A stretch of 64,000 bases of DNA from Acetivibrio thermocellus ATCC 27405 (GTDB taxonomy: Bacteria; Bacillota; Clostridia; Acetivibrionales; Acetivibrionaceae): NCBI RefSeq assembly GCF_000015865.1, contig NC_009012.1, positions 2,845,081 through 2,909,080 of the forward strand, in the 5' to 3' direction. Positions 1-9,973 of this stretch are shown piece by piece. The notes under the pieces were generated by a model. The model ran no database searches. It worked only from the letters and a program-made list of their open reading frames with translations, and had not been told where the DNA came from. The position numbers and the translations under genes are program-made. How positions within the stretch are numbered: position 1 is the first letter of the stretch; the number at the start of each line of letters is the position of its first letter.

Positions 1-159
1 TATGCTGATGACTGTTATTATTTTATAGCATATTCGGAATATAATATTGGGAATTACGATAAAGCAAAAGAAGCCCTAAATACCATAATTAATAACTATC
101 CTGACAGCAGTTATTATAAGGATGCCAAAGACCTATTGAGAATTATAGAAAATAAATAA
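1..159 (+). CDS. C-terminal end of a tetratricopeptide-repeat protein (partial)
   Basis: The reading frame is open from the first base and stops at TAA 157-159, giving 52 residues whose start lies outside the window. The segment NIGNYDKAKEALNTIINNYP followed by an S-x-Y-Y-K-D-A-K-D-L motif has the spacing of a TPR-type helical repeat, as in outer-surface or periplasmic tol-pal/BamD-like TPR proteins. Such repeats bind partner proteins; nothing in the visible part gives a specific role. It is co-directional with serS, but an extended -10 promoter lies between the two. Confidence 0.6.
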   Translation, partial: YADDCYYFIAYSEYNIGNYDKAKEALNTIINNYPDSSYYKDAKDLLRIIENK

Positions 160-223
160 AGTTTTAAATAACGAAAAAGTAAAAAATTTCTCTGTAATCC
201 GAAAACTTTTTTGGAAATGAAAG

Positions 224-232
224 TGTTATAAT
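224..232 (+). promoter_or_regulatory. Extended -10 promoter for serS
   Basis: TGTTATAAT (TGn followed by a perfect TATAAT at 227-232) lies about 90 bp upstream of serS. No good -35 is present at 17 bp. The leader is only about 80 nt and has no T-box-like specifier or GGTGG element, so serS does not appear to be T-box controlled here. Confidence 0.5.
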
Positions 233-310
233 ATAAGTATGTATCATCAGTATCTTTATCAGGTAATGATAAAAATAAACACTTTAATTAAAACATACTA
301 TTAACAGTAA

Positions 311-1594
<1,284 letters not shown>

Positions 1595-1595
1595 T

Positions 1596-1618
1596 TGTTT
1601 AAGAAAATCTCTTAAACA
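1596..1618 (+). terminator. Weak hairpin after serS
   Basis: A perfect 9-bp inverted repeat, TGTTTAAGA / TCTTAAACA, with a 5-nt loop starts 1 bp after the serS stop. No T-run follows, so it may be only a 3'-end processing or stabilising hairpin. The rest of the space up to the tRNAs holds a 12-bp tandem repeat (TAAGATACATTA at 1656 and 1668) and no gene. Confidence 0.35.
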
Positions 1619-1800
1619 GAAGTACCTGCAGGGTATTTAGGGAATTCAGTTTAAGTAAGATACATTATAAGATACATTATTTTACGAATTAAAATAAACT
1701 AAACAAGGAGAAAATATAGAAGGAGCACGATATTTAAGATTTCTGCCAAAATTATGATGATAAAAGATAAAAATTACCTTAAAAAGGTATAATAAAAGTC

Positions 1801-1829
1801 TTGACAAAGCATATGTAACATGGTATATT
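1801..1829 (+). promoter_or_regulatory. Sigma-A promoter of the tRNA-Ser pair
   Basis: TTGACA (1801-1806), a 17-bp spacer and TATATT (1824-1829) form a near-consensus promoter ending 19 bp before the first tRNA-Ser. The second tRNA has no promoter of its own, so the two are probably one transcript. Confidence 0.85.
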
Positions 1830-1848
1830 AATTTGTGTCGTTAAGGAT

Positions 1849-1939
1849 GGAGAGATGGTCGAGCTGGTTTAAGGCGCCGGTCTTGAAAACCGGAGTAGGC
1901 GCAAGCCTACCGTGAGTTCGAATCTCACTCTCTCCGCCA
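1849..1939 (+). tRNA. tRNA-Ser (anticodon TGA)
   Basis: The sequence folds as a class II tRNA: acceptor GGAGAGA pairs with TCTCTCC, discriminator G and an encoded CCA follow. The anticodon arm is CCGGT-CTTGAAA-ACCGG with TGA in the loop. A long variable arm (GTAGGC-GCAA-GCCTAC) and a TTCGAAT T-loop are present. It reads UCN codons, mainly UCA and UCG. Confidence 0.97.
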
Positions 1940-1968
1940 TATTATTTTTAATAGCAATTTTTTTCTGT

Positions 1969-2062
1969 GGAGAAGTACCCAAGTAGGTCGAAGGGGACGG
2001 TTTGCTAAACCGTTAGGTCGGCTTAAACCGGCGCGAGGGTTCGAATCCCTCCTTCTCCGCCA
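1969..2062 (+). tRNA. tRNA-Ser (anticodon GCT)
   Basis: A class II tRNA with acceptor GGAGAAG pairing to CTTCTCC and an encoded CCA. The anticodon arm is ACGGT-TTGCTAA-ACCGT, giving anticodon GCT for AGC/AGU serine codons. It has a long variable arm and a GTTCGAATC T-arm. It sits 29 bp after tRNA-Ser(TGA) and shares its promoter and terminator. Confidence 0.97.
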
Positions 2063-2100
2063 AATAAAAGCATTCCATTATTATGGAATGCTTTTATTTG
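2061..2100. terminator. Bidirectional terminator between the tRNA-Ser pair and the MFS gene
   Basis: A perfect 18-bp inverted repeat (2061-2078 and 2083-2100) with a 4-nt TATT loop, flanked by A-rich and T-rich arms. It can end the plus-strand tRNA transcript and the minus-strand MFS transcript alike. Confidence 0.9.
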
Positions 2101-2112
2101 TTGTTTACCTTT

Positions 2113-3513
2113 TTACGGCATATTTTTTGCTCTCTTTCGCAGAATTGACTTCATTTTTGTTATATCCCTTTTACTGTTCTCTGAAACTTTGTAGTAAGCA
2201 AATACCGAAGGAATAACAAAAAGCTGAAATGTTGCCATCGCAACTATGTAATTGTCAGGTTCGCCGAAGAAGGAAGACACTATACCCAACGCTATACCCA
2301 TGAAAGCATTTCCGCACGAACGGGCGATTCCATTTATAAAATTGGATATACTGAAACTTGTAGCCCTGTGCTCGGGAAGATTGACATCAGTAATAAGAGC
2401 AAGCCAGTTGGGAATATTGGCTGATTGGACTGCGGATGCAAATATTGAAAGAAGAAAAACACTCAGTATCCATGGATTTAAACAAATTTGTCCCAGCAAA
2501 GAAAGCAAAATGGAAAATGCGCTGCCGCCATCGGGCAGAGTAAGGTTGTTTAATGGAATTATAAAAACCAAAATGTAAAACGGCATCATAAAAAAGATGA
2601 GAGAACCCGTAAGAAGTGCTCTGGCTCTCAAAGTTTTTTTCTGAAGCCTGTCGCCCAGATACCCAAAGTAAGTCGATGAAAGTCCGCCCAGCTGAAAGAG
2701 GGCATAAAAATAGCTTGCCGCAATCAGGGAAGTTTCTTCACTGTAACCCTGGGCTTCTATTTTGGCTGCATACAACGTGGGAAGCCATAAAAGTGTGCCG
2801 AGAGTTATATTAAGAAAAAAACCTTGAATCATAAGCCAAAAATTACTTTTCTTTGTTAAAATGCTTTTAACACTTGAAAGGCTTATATTGTAGTTGTAAC
2901 TTTTAAGTGCAATCCCTCCAAGTTCAGGCTCTGCAGCGCCTTTTACCGGTTCCTTTATAAAAAAATACATAAATATGAAAACTGCACCTAAGGAAGATAT
3001 AATTATAAAAGGCATGCGCCATCCAAGCCTGGATGAGACAATGGGGGCCATGATTGATCCTGCAATGCAGCCAAAGCCTTGCGAAAGCCCCCACAAACTC
3101 ATAACAGTTCCAAGATATTTCTTGGGCACATAATCCGTCAGTACACTGAAGCCAATAGAGCTATTGCACCCAAGCCCCAGTCCGGTAAAAATCTGAAAGA
3201 TAATCAGATGAAGGTAACTTTGGCTCAAAGAGGTAAGGAAAAGGAATAATGACCAGATTAAAGTACCCATAATTATAAGTCTTTTTCTGTTACCTTTGTC
3301 TGCAAGGTAACCCCAAACGATGCTTGACAAAGCAGTAAAGAGTATTGTTACGGCTGAAACACTTCCCATGGCCGATATATGCACATTTAAGCTTTTGGCA
3401 ATGGACGAAAACAAAGGCGGAAAAAGACCGACGACGGCGTAGTCGAGGGAAGCAAGAAAAATAAAAATAAAAACAGTATAAACAGTCCTAAAATCCATTT
3501 TACCTTTAGCCAT
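2113..3513 (-). CDS. Major facilitator superfamily transporter
   Basis: A 466-residue integral membrane protein with about 12 hydrophobic helices in two halves of six. The loop between helices 2 and 3 carries the MFS signature (GYLADKGNRKRLI) and the start is well placed after a TGAGGG ribosome site. It is longer than many drug-efflux MFS proteins because of extended loops near residues 195-225 and 325-345. It resembles spinster-like or sugar-phosphate/organic-anion MFS members, but the substrate cannot be told from sequence. It stands alone, with terminators on both sides. Confidence 0.85.
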   Translation of the reverse strand: MAKGKMDFRTVYTVFIFIFLASLDYAVVGLFPPLFSSIAKSLNVHISAMGSVSAVTILFTALSSIVWGYLADKGNRKRLIIMGTLIWSLFLFLTSLSQSYLHLIIFQIFTGLGLGCNSSIGFSVLTDYVPKKYLGTVMSLWGLSQGFGCIAGSIMAPIVSSRLGWRMPFIIISSLGAVFIFMYFFIKEPVKGAAEPELGGIALKSYNYNISLSSVKSILTKKSNFWLMIQGFFLNITLGTLLWLPTLYAAKIEAQGYSEETSLIAASYFYALFQLGGLSSTYFGYLGDRLQKKTLRARALLTGSLIFFMMPFYILVFIIPLNNLTLPDGGSAFSILLSLLGQICLNPWILSVFLLSIFASAVQSANIPNWLALITDVNLPEHRATSFSISNFINGIARSCGNAFMGIALGIVSSFFGEPDNYIVAMATFQLFVIPSVFAYYKVSENSKRDITKMKSILRKRAKNMP

Positions 3514-3849
3514 AATTTATAACCCTCACATGTGTATAAAATATGTAAACCAATCCTTAGCAGATTTAATAATATATTATTTATAAAAATTGCGTTATTT
3601 ATTAAATAATATAAAAATGTTTTATTTTGTCAATAGGAAATGAAATAAAATGACAGCCGGTGTCTTTTTCAATATAAATAAAAAGACAGTATTTTAACAA
3701 AAAATATTTTAATAAAAGATATTTTAATAAAAAAAGATGTATAAGCAGTGTAGAAAAAGCTTATACATCTTTTTTTACATGCGATATGGCATAAATAATC
3801 AAATTAAACAGCCCGCGTAAGTTCAATGACATATACGGGTAAGTAAAAT
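3514..3849. other. Intergenic region with tandem repeats and hairpins
   Basis: An AT-rich gap with no convincing gene. It holds a perfect 9-bp hairpin TGTCTTTTT / AAAAAGACA (3661-3669 and 3680-3688). Three tandem copies of a 15-bp unit, ATATTTTAATAAAAR with small changes, lie at 3689-3733. The terminator of the stalk-domain gene completes it. Confidence 0.6.
3729..3776. terminator. Terminator downstream of the stalk-domain gene
   Basis: Inverted repeat 3729-3746 / 3759-3776 (core GATGTATAAGC / GCTTATACATC) with A-rich and T-rich flanks and a 12-nt loop. It lies 74 bp beyond the stop of the minus-strand gene at 3850-4764 and is symmetrical enough to work both ways. Confidence 0.8.
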
Positions 3850-4764
3850 TTATTTCAGACGGAAGTATACAAATCTGTCGTTATAGTCAAAACTATAACC
3901 TTTTGTTATAACAAGATAATTTTCCTCACCTTTTGTCAGCGGTATGATCGCCTTTCCGGTATAAGAGTAGTTGCCTACCTCTCCGGCTTTTAACTTTTTC
4001 GTAAGACCGTCACTGCCTTTGACGACTTCCGAAAAACTTCTGTTCAGAGAACCATCAAATCCGTAGTCAGTACCTCCAATTACAGAATATCCGCTGGGCG
4101 TTTTCGTACCCCATATGTCTACGGCAAAAGCCAATTCCGGATATACTTCGCCGGATTCAACTTTTGCATTGGAAACAGTAACCTTGGCAGTAATCATCAC
4201 ATAATCGAATTTCTCATTATTGGAAGTCACATTGAATCCAAGGTCCTTTATTTCATCAATAGTCATAGGTTTTACGTCCAGAAGGGTAAAAGAATAATCG
4301 GCGGAAACATTGGTATCAATGTACTTTTCTTTTGCCGACCAATAAAATGTATCGCCAATACTTATAGGATCGTCCATGGTTCCTTTGTTCTTTGAAGGTT
4401 TTGATGTTTCAGTGCTTGGCGCAGGTGTTGTCTGTGGCTTTGGTGTACCGGTGTTCGAAGGGGTACTGTCGGTTGACAAATAAATTGACTGAGTGGTACC
4501 GTCCCATTCGATGTCAATTCCCAACAATTCGCTCATGGCTCTTAAAGGCAAATATGTTCTTCCGTTTATTATAACCGGAGATATTTTTGAACCGTCCGTA
4601 TCAGTTAAATTTGCCAAATCGCCGTTGTAGTAAATTTTAATGTTGTCGTTTGCAACTGCGTCAATCTTTCTTAACGCATTGCTGCCCCATACCGTACCTG
4701 CGGCAATTATGCTTGTGACAAGCAAAACCACCACAGCCAGAGAAACTTTTGTCATTTTCTTCAT
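3850..4764 (-). CDS. Exported copper-amine-oxidase N-terminal (stalk) domain protein
   Basis: A 304-residue secreted protein. Residues 1-27 are a signal peptide or N-terminal anchor (KK, then a run of V/L/I/A). Residues 40-98 form a stalk domain of the copper amine oxidase N-terminal family, with the usual VIINGRTYLPLRAMSELLGI motif; this family module does not imply oxidase activity. A Pro/Thr/Ser-rich linker (about 99-128) leads to a C-terminal beta-rich domain (about 130-304) resembling DUF4352-type extracellular domains. Such proteins sit in the cell envelope; the ligand is unknown. The start has a strong AAAGGAGG site. Confidence 0.75.
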   Translation of the reverse strand: MKKMTKVSLAVVVLLVTSIIAAGTVWGSNALRKIDAVANDNIKIYYNGDLANLTDTDGSKISPVIINGRTYLPLRAMSELLGIDIEWDGTTQSIYLSTDSTPSNTGTPKPQTTPAPSTETSKPSKNKGTMDDPISIGDTFYWSAKEKYIDTNVSADYSFTLLDVKPMTIDEIKDLGFNVTSNNEKFDYVMITAKVTVSNAKVESGEVYPELAFAVDIWGTKTPSGYSVIGGTDYGFDGSLNRSFSEVVKGSDGLTKKLKAGEVGNYSYTGKAIIPLTKGEENYLVITKGYSFDYNDRFVYFRLK

Positions 4765-4809
4765 TTAATGCATCCTCCTTTGAAATGTTAAATTCTGATT
4801 TTAGGAATA

Positions 4810-4832
4810 ATGATATAAAAGAATTATATCAT
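4810..4832 (-). promoter_or_regulatory. Extended -10 promoter with overlapping palindrome for the stalk-domain gene
   Basis: Read on the minus strand, TGATATAAT (complement of 4823-4831) is an extended -10 element 59 bp upstream of the start codon. It lies inside a perfect 9-bp inverted repeat, ATGATATAA / TTATATCAT with a 5-nt loop. The palindrome could be an operator or simply chance in AT-rich DNA. Confidence 0.45.
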
Positions 4833-4940
4833 AACATTTGAAAAATTTGCAGGTATATAGATAAAAAAATTCGGCACAAGAATAAAAAAATTACTGAATG
4901 TTTAATTTTTTGCATCAAAGAAAAGTTTTAATAAAGAAAT

Positions 4941-4971
4941 AAAAAGCATCCCAAAATTCAAGGATGCTTTT
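4941..4971 (-). terminator. Terminator of the SLH-domain gene
   Basis: The 10-bp stem AAAAGCATCC / GGATGCTTTT with a 10-nt loop lies 67 bp past the stop of the minus-strand gene at 5039. Confidence 0.75.
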
Positions 4972-5038
4972 ATAAATCCATATTAAGTTGTTAAATCAAT
5001 TATTACCGATATTCGTTTATCTTTTACATTTCACAGGG

Positions 5039-5608
5039 TTAACGATTAAACTTTACGGTAAGAGCATTATACACTATTACCGACATTTCTCCCCGGGTGA
5101 GCTTGTGATTTGGGTCAAGGTTGAGGTTGGCTGACAGCTTGAGCTCGGCGGCTTTATTTATTACATTGCCCGGCCATTCACCTTTCAGAGTCTTTTCATA
5201 TCCAAGGGCACGAATTACAACAGCCAAAGCCTCAGCGTAAGTTACGTCATTGTCAGGTGCTATGGTATTGTCAGGGTACCCGGAAACAAGGTCGTACTTG
5301 ATGGCGCGCCTTATATTGTCATAAGCCCAGTGACTTTTCTTAATGTCAGTAAAAGTGACTTTTACGCTGTCGAGGTTGGTATCGGCATCATATCCCATCA
5401 GGTTTACAACCAAAGTTATAAACTCGCTTCTTTTGATTTTGTTTTCAAGTCTTAAAGATCCGTCTTCATAACCTTTCATTATTCCCAGGGTTACAAGAGC
5501 ATCGGCATTCTTTGCCTGAATTTCAGGAATTGCCTGTGCCCTTGCGCCGATTATATTAAAAGAAAATATTATGGCTAAAGCGACCAGTAAACTTATGTAC
5601 TTCTTCAT
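5039..5608 (-). CDS. S-layer homology (SLH) domain protein
   Basis: A 189-residue exported protein made almost wholly of SLH repeats. A signal peptide (residues 1-24, ending near A-R-A) is followed by three SLH-type modules at about 30-70, 80-135 and 140-189. Typical motifs are visible: GIMKGYEDGSLRLENKIKRSE and SGYPDNTIAPDNDVTYAEA. In this family SLH modules bind pyruvylated secondary wall polymer and hold proteins on the cell surface. With no further domain this may be a small wall-bound or adaptor protein. The chosen ATG has GGAG 9 nt upstream; a TTG 21 bp earlier has no ribosome site. Confidence 0.85.
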   Translation of the reverse strand: MKKYISLLVALAIIFSFNIIGARAQAIPEIQAKNADALVTLGIMKGYEDGSLRLENKIKRSEFITLVVNLMGYDADTNLDSVKVTFTDIKKSHWAYDNIRRAIKYDLVSGYPDNTIAPDNDVTYAEALAVVIRALGYEKTLKGEWPGNVINKAAELKLSANLNLDPNHKLTRGEMSVIVYNALTVKFNR

Positions 5609-5630
5609 GCTATCAACTCCATTTGTCAAT

Positions 5631-5664
5631 TATAGTGTTTTATCCAATATAGTGTTTTATCCAA
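5631..5664. repeat. Perfect 17-bp tandem repeat
   Basis: Two back-to-back copies of TATAGTGTTTTATCCAA lie just upstream of the SLH gene start. This is a recent local duplication, possibly touching its promoter region. Confidence 0.9.
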
Positions 5665-5819
5665 GCCAGTACATTTAAATTATACATCATAAAGAATCAA
5701 ATAAACATTAAATAATAATTACAATTATGTTTAAAAACCAAAAAAATACATATAAGTGCGGAATAATTCAAACTTCAATAACCAAAACTAAATTTAGTAC
5801 AACAAAAGGAGGAAAAATC

Positions 5820-6353
5820 ATGTCAAAAACAGTTGCAGCAATTTTTGATAATTACAGCGATGCAGAAAGAGCAGCCTACCAGATAAAAGAGCAAGGACTC
5901 AGAACCGACGATATTTCAATAGTTACAAAGCAGGGTGAAAAAGATGACAATACAAAGGGCATGTTTATGGGAACAACAGGGCAGATGAATGCGGACATGA
6001 CCGCGGGAAGAAACAAAGGCGGTGTGAATGACAATATATCCGACGGAGTTATATCCGGAGGGATACTTGGAGGACTGGCAGGATTGTTAATCGGCGCCGG
6101 CAGTATGGTTATACCGGGTCTTGGAATTGTGGCTGCGGCAGGTCCCATAACCGGACTTGTTTCCGGAGCGGTAACAGGAGGCATTGTCGGCGGACTTATT
6201 GATTTGGGTATTCCTGAGAACAAAAGCCGGCAGTACGAAACAGATATAAAGGCGGGAAAAACGCTTTTCAGCATGAGAACGGATGACGACAAGGTTGAAC
6301 AGATTAGTACAATACTGAGAAACAACGGTGCTGTAAGTGTGGACAGTTACTAG
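5820..6353 (+). CDS. General-stress-protein-17M-like (YflT-type) glycine-rich protein
   Basis: A 177-residue protein. Residues 1-35 match the N-terminal fold of heat-induced stress proteins of the YflT/GSP17M family (TVAAIFDNYSDAERAAYQIK, then DDISIVTK). The middle (about 70-130) is a Gly/Ala/Ile-rich double hydrophobic stretch that may insert in the membrane. The C-terminus returns to an alpha/beta pattern. A role in stress response is inferred from family only. The start follows AAAGGAGG. The frame is open 93 bp further upstream, but that extension has no ribosome site and is lysine/threonine-rich, so it is discarded. Confidence 0.75.
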   Translation: MSKTVAAIFDNYSDAERAAYQIKEQGLRTDDISIVTKQGEKDDNTKGMFMGTTGQMNADMTAGRNKGGVNDNISDGVISGGILGGLAGLLIGAGSMVIPGLGIVAAAGPITGLVSGAVTGGIVGGLIDLGIPENKSRQYETDIKAGKTLFSMRTDDDKVEQISTILRNNGAVSVDSY

Positions 6354-6400
6354 AATTTATCTTGATTTGTCTTTGATTTGAGGAAAGAGAACTGTAAATA

Positions 6401-6431
6401 AAAAGCGAAGGGCTTATTTCCCCTCGCTTTT
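6401..6431. terminator. Terminator between convergent stress-protein and VanW genes
   Basis: AAAAGCGAAGGG / CCCCTCGCTTTT forms a 12-bp stem with one mismatch and a short loop, followed by TATT. Its A-rich and T-rich ends let it serve both strands. Confidence 0.8.
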
Positions 6432-6462
6432 ATTATTGGAATTTATTCAGATGTTACTGTTT

Positions 6463-8172
6463 TTATTCTACGAGTGTTTCATCAACAACTTCATTCGAAG
6501 CTGCAGGATCGGGTGTTGGATCAGATGTAGGCGATAATACTGTTTCGGGAGCCGGAGAGTTGGTTTGTACCACTTTCTCAACTTTTTTGGTACCTCTCTT
6601 AATTATGGTTTCATAGGGTCTGTAGATGCTTCTGTGAATCTTGTTGTTACTTACAACATTACCGTTAATCTTTACTATTTTATATGTGTCTATTGTATAT
6701 CCCGTATATCCGGATTGAACAACCACTGTCTTGCCTTCTTCAAGATTTGGGTCGTCTATATATTTGACGGGTGATGGCTGGGAACTTACCTGAACATGTT
6801 TAAGTTCTACGGTTTTTCCCGGCTCTTCCTTTGTGCCGTAAATTGTAAAAGATACGGTGTTGTTCTTTACGCTGGACACAATTTTAATCGGCCAGTTTGT
6901 ATTGTTTTTAAACTTAAAGTCCAGTTCGTTGTATGCTACGGCGGCATCTCTTCCCAGAGGGATGTATGATACCGTAAACATATGATTTTGTCTTTCCACT
7001 GTCTCAAGGTCGGCAAAAAGCACCGCACTGTACAGAGTTGACGAAACCTGGCACACTCCTCCGCCGACTCCGTCCACTATTTTACCGTTGACATATTCTT
7101 TTGCAATCTTAAAACCGTTTGCCACCGTTCTTGGACCGACTACGTCATTGAATGAGAAAACTTCGCCGGGAGCAAGAATTTTTCCGTTTATTTTTGATGC
7201 CGCAACGCCTATGTTTATGCCTCTGTTGTAATTGTTTTGACCGGATGTGGAAAATGAAGTACTTGATGAGGCAAGAACATCTCTGAAAAGCTTTGCGTTT
7301 ACTTCATCGGTTGTAACTTTCGGCTGTATAAATTTTACCGGAAGCAATATTTCCTTGTCCGTCGTATTTTCATTTTCCTTTATTATGTCGGCAAGTTCGG
7401 ACTTTGAAATTTCGCGGCCCAACTCGTGGGGAACAACTCTTACCTTGTTGTTTTCAACGACTGCTTTTGCATCCACCGGTTGTACGACTATTTGATTGTA
7501 AATGTCATCGACGCCGATAGCTTTTGGCATGGTTGTTATAACAGGCACGTCAAAAGTTCCGCCCTCGCATGTTTTAATAGAATTATCAATAATTTCCAAA
7601 GCTTTTTCTTTGTCTATTGATTTGCCGGGATGACCGGTGGTAAGGGTTACCTTGTTGTCTTGAATGGACAGGTTTGCTTCTTTGACCGAAATCAATGTTT
7701 TGGAATAGAAATCATCGATTATCTCATTTACTTTGCCTAAGTTATAAGAATACTCCAGACTTAGCCGAACACCTTCCCTGCTGGTGTTAAAAATCTCGGA
7801 CAACCTTTCAAAGATATTTCCTTTTCTGCCCACATCAAAAGCTTTTTGTGCGGCTTCTTCAATCTTGTATTCCAAATCTATTTCAGACAGGTCAACCTCT
7901 GCGGCCATGCCTTCATGGTTTAAAACCACCTTTAAATCTTTTGCCTTCTCGGAATACTTTGATTTAAGAAGATTGCAAACATCATCAAATGTCATCCGGC
8001 TTACATCTGTATCGTTTATAAACACTCCTTTATAGACCCTGTCATAGGACAGAGTGGAATAAACGAAAAATATGGATACAAGTAAGCAAACCGATATTAA
8101 TACCAGTAGGCAGATTAGTATTATTTTTGTTTTTGGGTTCAAACTTTTATTTTCAACTGCTGGACCTGTCAT
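6463..8172 (-). CDS. VanW-family protein with PG4-type and G5 domains
   Basis: A 569-residue membrane-anchored envelope protein. Residues 15-37 form one transmembrane helix. Two peptidoglycan-binding PG4-like repeats follow (about 75-290). The VanW domain covers about 310-440 (motifs APGEVFSFNDVVGPRT and VDGVGGGVCQVSSTLYSAVL). A G5-like beta domain (about 450-530, YTIDTYKIVKINGNVV) precedes a low-complexity acidic tail. The molecular role of VanW is not established; the family is found near glycopeptide-resistance and spore or cell-wall genes. ATG 8172 has GGAG 8 nt upstream and is preferred to a GTG three codons earlier. Confidence 0.85.
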   Translation of the reverse strand: MTGPAVENKSLNPKTKIILICLLVLISVCLLVSIFFVYSTLSYDRVYKGVFINDTDVSRMTFDDVCNLLKSKYSEKAKDLKVVLNHEGMAAEVDLSEIDLEYKIEEAAQKAFDVGRKGNIFERLSEIFNTSREGVRLSLEYSYNLGKVNEIIDDFYSKTLISVKEANLSIQDNKVTLTTGHPGKSIDKEKALEIIDNSIKTCEGGTFDVPVITTMPKAIGVDDIYNQIVVQPVDAKAVVENNKVRVVPHELGREISKSELADIIKENENTTDKEILLPVKFIQPKVTTDEVNAKLFRDVLASSSTSFSTSGQNNYNRGINIGVAASKINGKILAPGEVFSFNDVVGPRTVANGFKIAKEYVNGKIVDGVGGGVCQVSSTLYSAVLFADLETVERQNHMFTVSYIPLGRDAAVAYNELDFKFKNNTNWPIKIVSSVKNNTVSFTIYGTKEEPGKTVELKHVQVSSQPSPVKYIDDPNLEEGKTVVVQSGYTGYTIDTYKIVKINGNVVSNNKIHRSIYRPYETIIKRGTKKVEKVVQTNSPAPETVLSPTSDPTPDPAASNEVVDETLVE

Positions 8173-8516
8173 AAAAAACACTCCAAATCAAATTTATTTT
8201 GTTAACTGACACTTTATAAATTAGACGTATTTTTATAAAGTCTGGTTCAAAGTTTGGTCCGAATGAGCTGAGTTGCTTGCGTGAAATATTCAAATTAACA
8301 TTATTCCTTATCTTGGGATAATTATATTATCGCAAGTTTGCTGTAAAAAAACAATATATTATTAAATGAAAATATGTAAATCATTGTATTACGATAATTA
8401 AAATCCTTCATTGCTATTATCGGTCAAAGAGTTTCTTTTGCTTATGTTTTGAGCCTGAATATCAAGCCATATTTTGAAAGAATATTTTGCCAATGCATAA
8501 TAAAATCATATTAAAT
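8173..8516. other. Intergenic region upstream of the VanW-family gene
   Basis: About 340 bp of AT-rich sequence between two minus-strand genes. No ORF with a ribosome site, no strong terminator and no convincing promoter was seen. It presumably holds the promoter of the VanW-family gene. Confidence 0.5.
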
Positions 8517-9806
8517 TTAAATTAAAGATGCAAGAAGCAGAATTTCTTCATTATCATTATAAATAGTATTAAATTGGGATATGGGAAGAGGATTTTGCCC
8601 CAATCCCACTTCAATAGTGAATCCGGGTCTTCTGTACTCCTGTATAAACCAATCCTTGTATCCGGCATAGGCAGCCTCGTAAGGGACATCCAAAACAATG
8701 TATCCGCTTACCCTTGCAAAAGCATTTGCAATTGTCAGGGACTCAGGTGGAGCAAGATTTAAATAGTTCCAGTATATTACTCTTCCCTGCGAATGGTATG
8801 CCAGGGCAAGCCTGAAATCATGAGTTCTTGTAAAGCTCACCATGGCGGATGACTCGGGCTCTGAAAGAGGATACGGTCCTCCGTATCTTGTGGGGCCAGG
8901 ACCGAATATACCCAATGCTTCTTCCTGCGCTTTTGCTTCTTCCCAACTTGCCGGATAATTTCTGTTTAAATCAACTCCCCTGATATTGGCACTCCACACC
9001 TGGGAAAACGGTCTGCCTGTGGTATTCCAGCGCAGCAGGTCCGCATAATACGGGTTTGTCGGGCTAAGTCCGTTAAGGACAAGATCCACTCCGTCCGGAT
9101 TTACCATGGGTACAATGTATATACTGCTTTGATTCCATATTTCCCTTACATTATAACCACGAATCCTGCTGCCGGTGGAATATGCTTTCAGGAAGTTTTC
9201 CGCAAATTTCATAAGAAGCACGGTGGTTATCCATTCAATGGCATGATGGGCGGCATTGTAAAATACCTGTCTTGGACCGGTTCCGAGTCTCAGATAATAA
9301 AGATTTCGTCCAAGGACACTGGTGCCCGCGACTCCTGTCTCCAGGAACGGATATCTTGCTTTAAGACCCTGGATATCCCTTTCCATTATTTCATAAGTAT
9401 AGTCAATGTCGGTAAATACCACATCTATTCCGTAGGGAACCACCAACCTTTGCCCTATATTTATGACATTGGGGTTTATTCCCGGATTGGCTGTTACTAT
9501 GGAGTTGACCGATGTATAAAACCTTCCGGCAATATTATATAAAGTATCTCCGGGTCTGACATAGTAAATTGCGTATCCTCTCAGAAATTGTTCAAAGACG
9601 CTCCACGTTGCCGGTCCCACAATTCCGTCGGCCACAAGTCCGTTGTTTCTCTGAAAAGCAATTACCGCCTGCCGGGTTCGTGTTCCGTATATTCCGTCCA
9701 CAGCCCCGACCGGATAGCCAATTTTATTAAGCAGGCTTTGAGCCAGTTTTACATCAGGTCCGACGGAGCCAAGTCTTAGTACTTGCACACATACCACCAT
9801 TTCCAT
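8517..9806 (-). CDS. PG-binding/LysM M14-family carboxypeptidase (gamma-D-glutamyl-diamino acid endopeptidase type)
   Basis: A 429-residue zinc peptidase. Order of domains: PG_binding_1 (about 9-70, GAVDGIYGTRTRQAVIAFQ), LysM (about 78-124, YYVRPGDTLYNIAGRFYTSV) and M14 peptidase (about 135-425). Zinc and catalytic features visible are HAIEW (HxxE, near 189), VDLNRNYP with substrate-binding Arg, AYHSQG with the third ligand, and the catalytic Glu in FTIEVG. Family members cut the gamma-D-Glu-diaminopimelate bond of peptide stems. No signal peptide is present, as in sporulation-associated relatives that act from the mother cell. The start is uncertain: ATG 9806 lacks a clear ribosome site, and a GTG six codons on is possible. 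Confidence 0.88.
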   Translation of the reverse strand: MEMVVCVQVLRLGSVGPDVKLAQSLLNKIGYPVGAVDGIYGTRTRQAVIAFQRNNGLVADGIVGPATWSVFEQFLRGYAIYYVRPGDTLYNIAGRFYTSVNSIVTANPGINPNVINIGQRLVVPYGIDVVFTDIDYTYEIMERDIQGLKARYPFLETGVAGTSVLGRNLYYLRLGTGPRQVFYNAAHHAIEWITTVLLMKFAENFLKAYSTGSRIRGYNVREIWNQSSIYIVPMVNPDGVDLVLNGLSPTNPYYADLLRWNTTGRPFSQVWSANIRGVDLNRNYPASWEEAKAQEEALGIFGPGPTRYGGPYPLSEPESSAMVSFTRTHDFRLALAYHSQGRVIYWNYLNLAPPESLTIANAFARVSGYIVLDVPYEAAYAGYKDWFIQEYRRPGFTIEVGLGQNPLPISQFNTIYNDNEEILLLASLI

Positions 9807-9973
9807 ATTTGATTGCTACTATAGTTTATTAAAAAATAAAGTATTTGGTTATTGATCATTTGAAAATGTATAGTCAAGGTAAAAACTGCTTATACTTAAT
9901 AATGTATGAAACTGTATTTGATTTAAGAATATTATGAAAGTAAAGCTTTAAAAATTAAATACAAGGTGGTTCT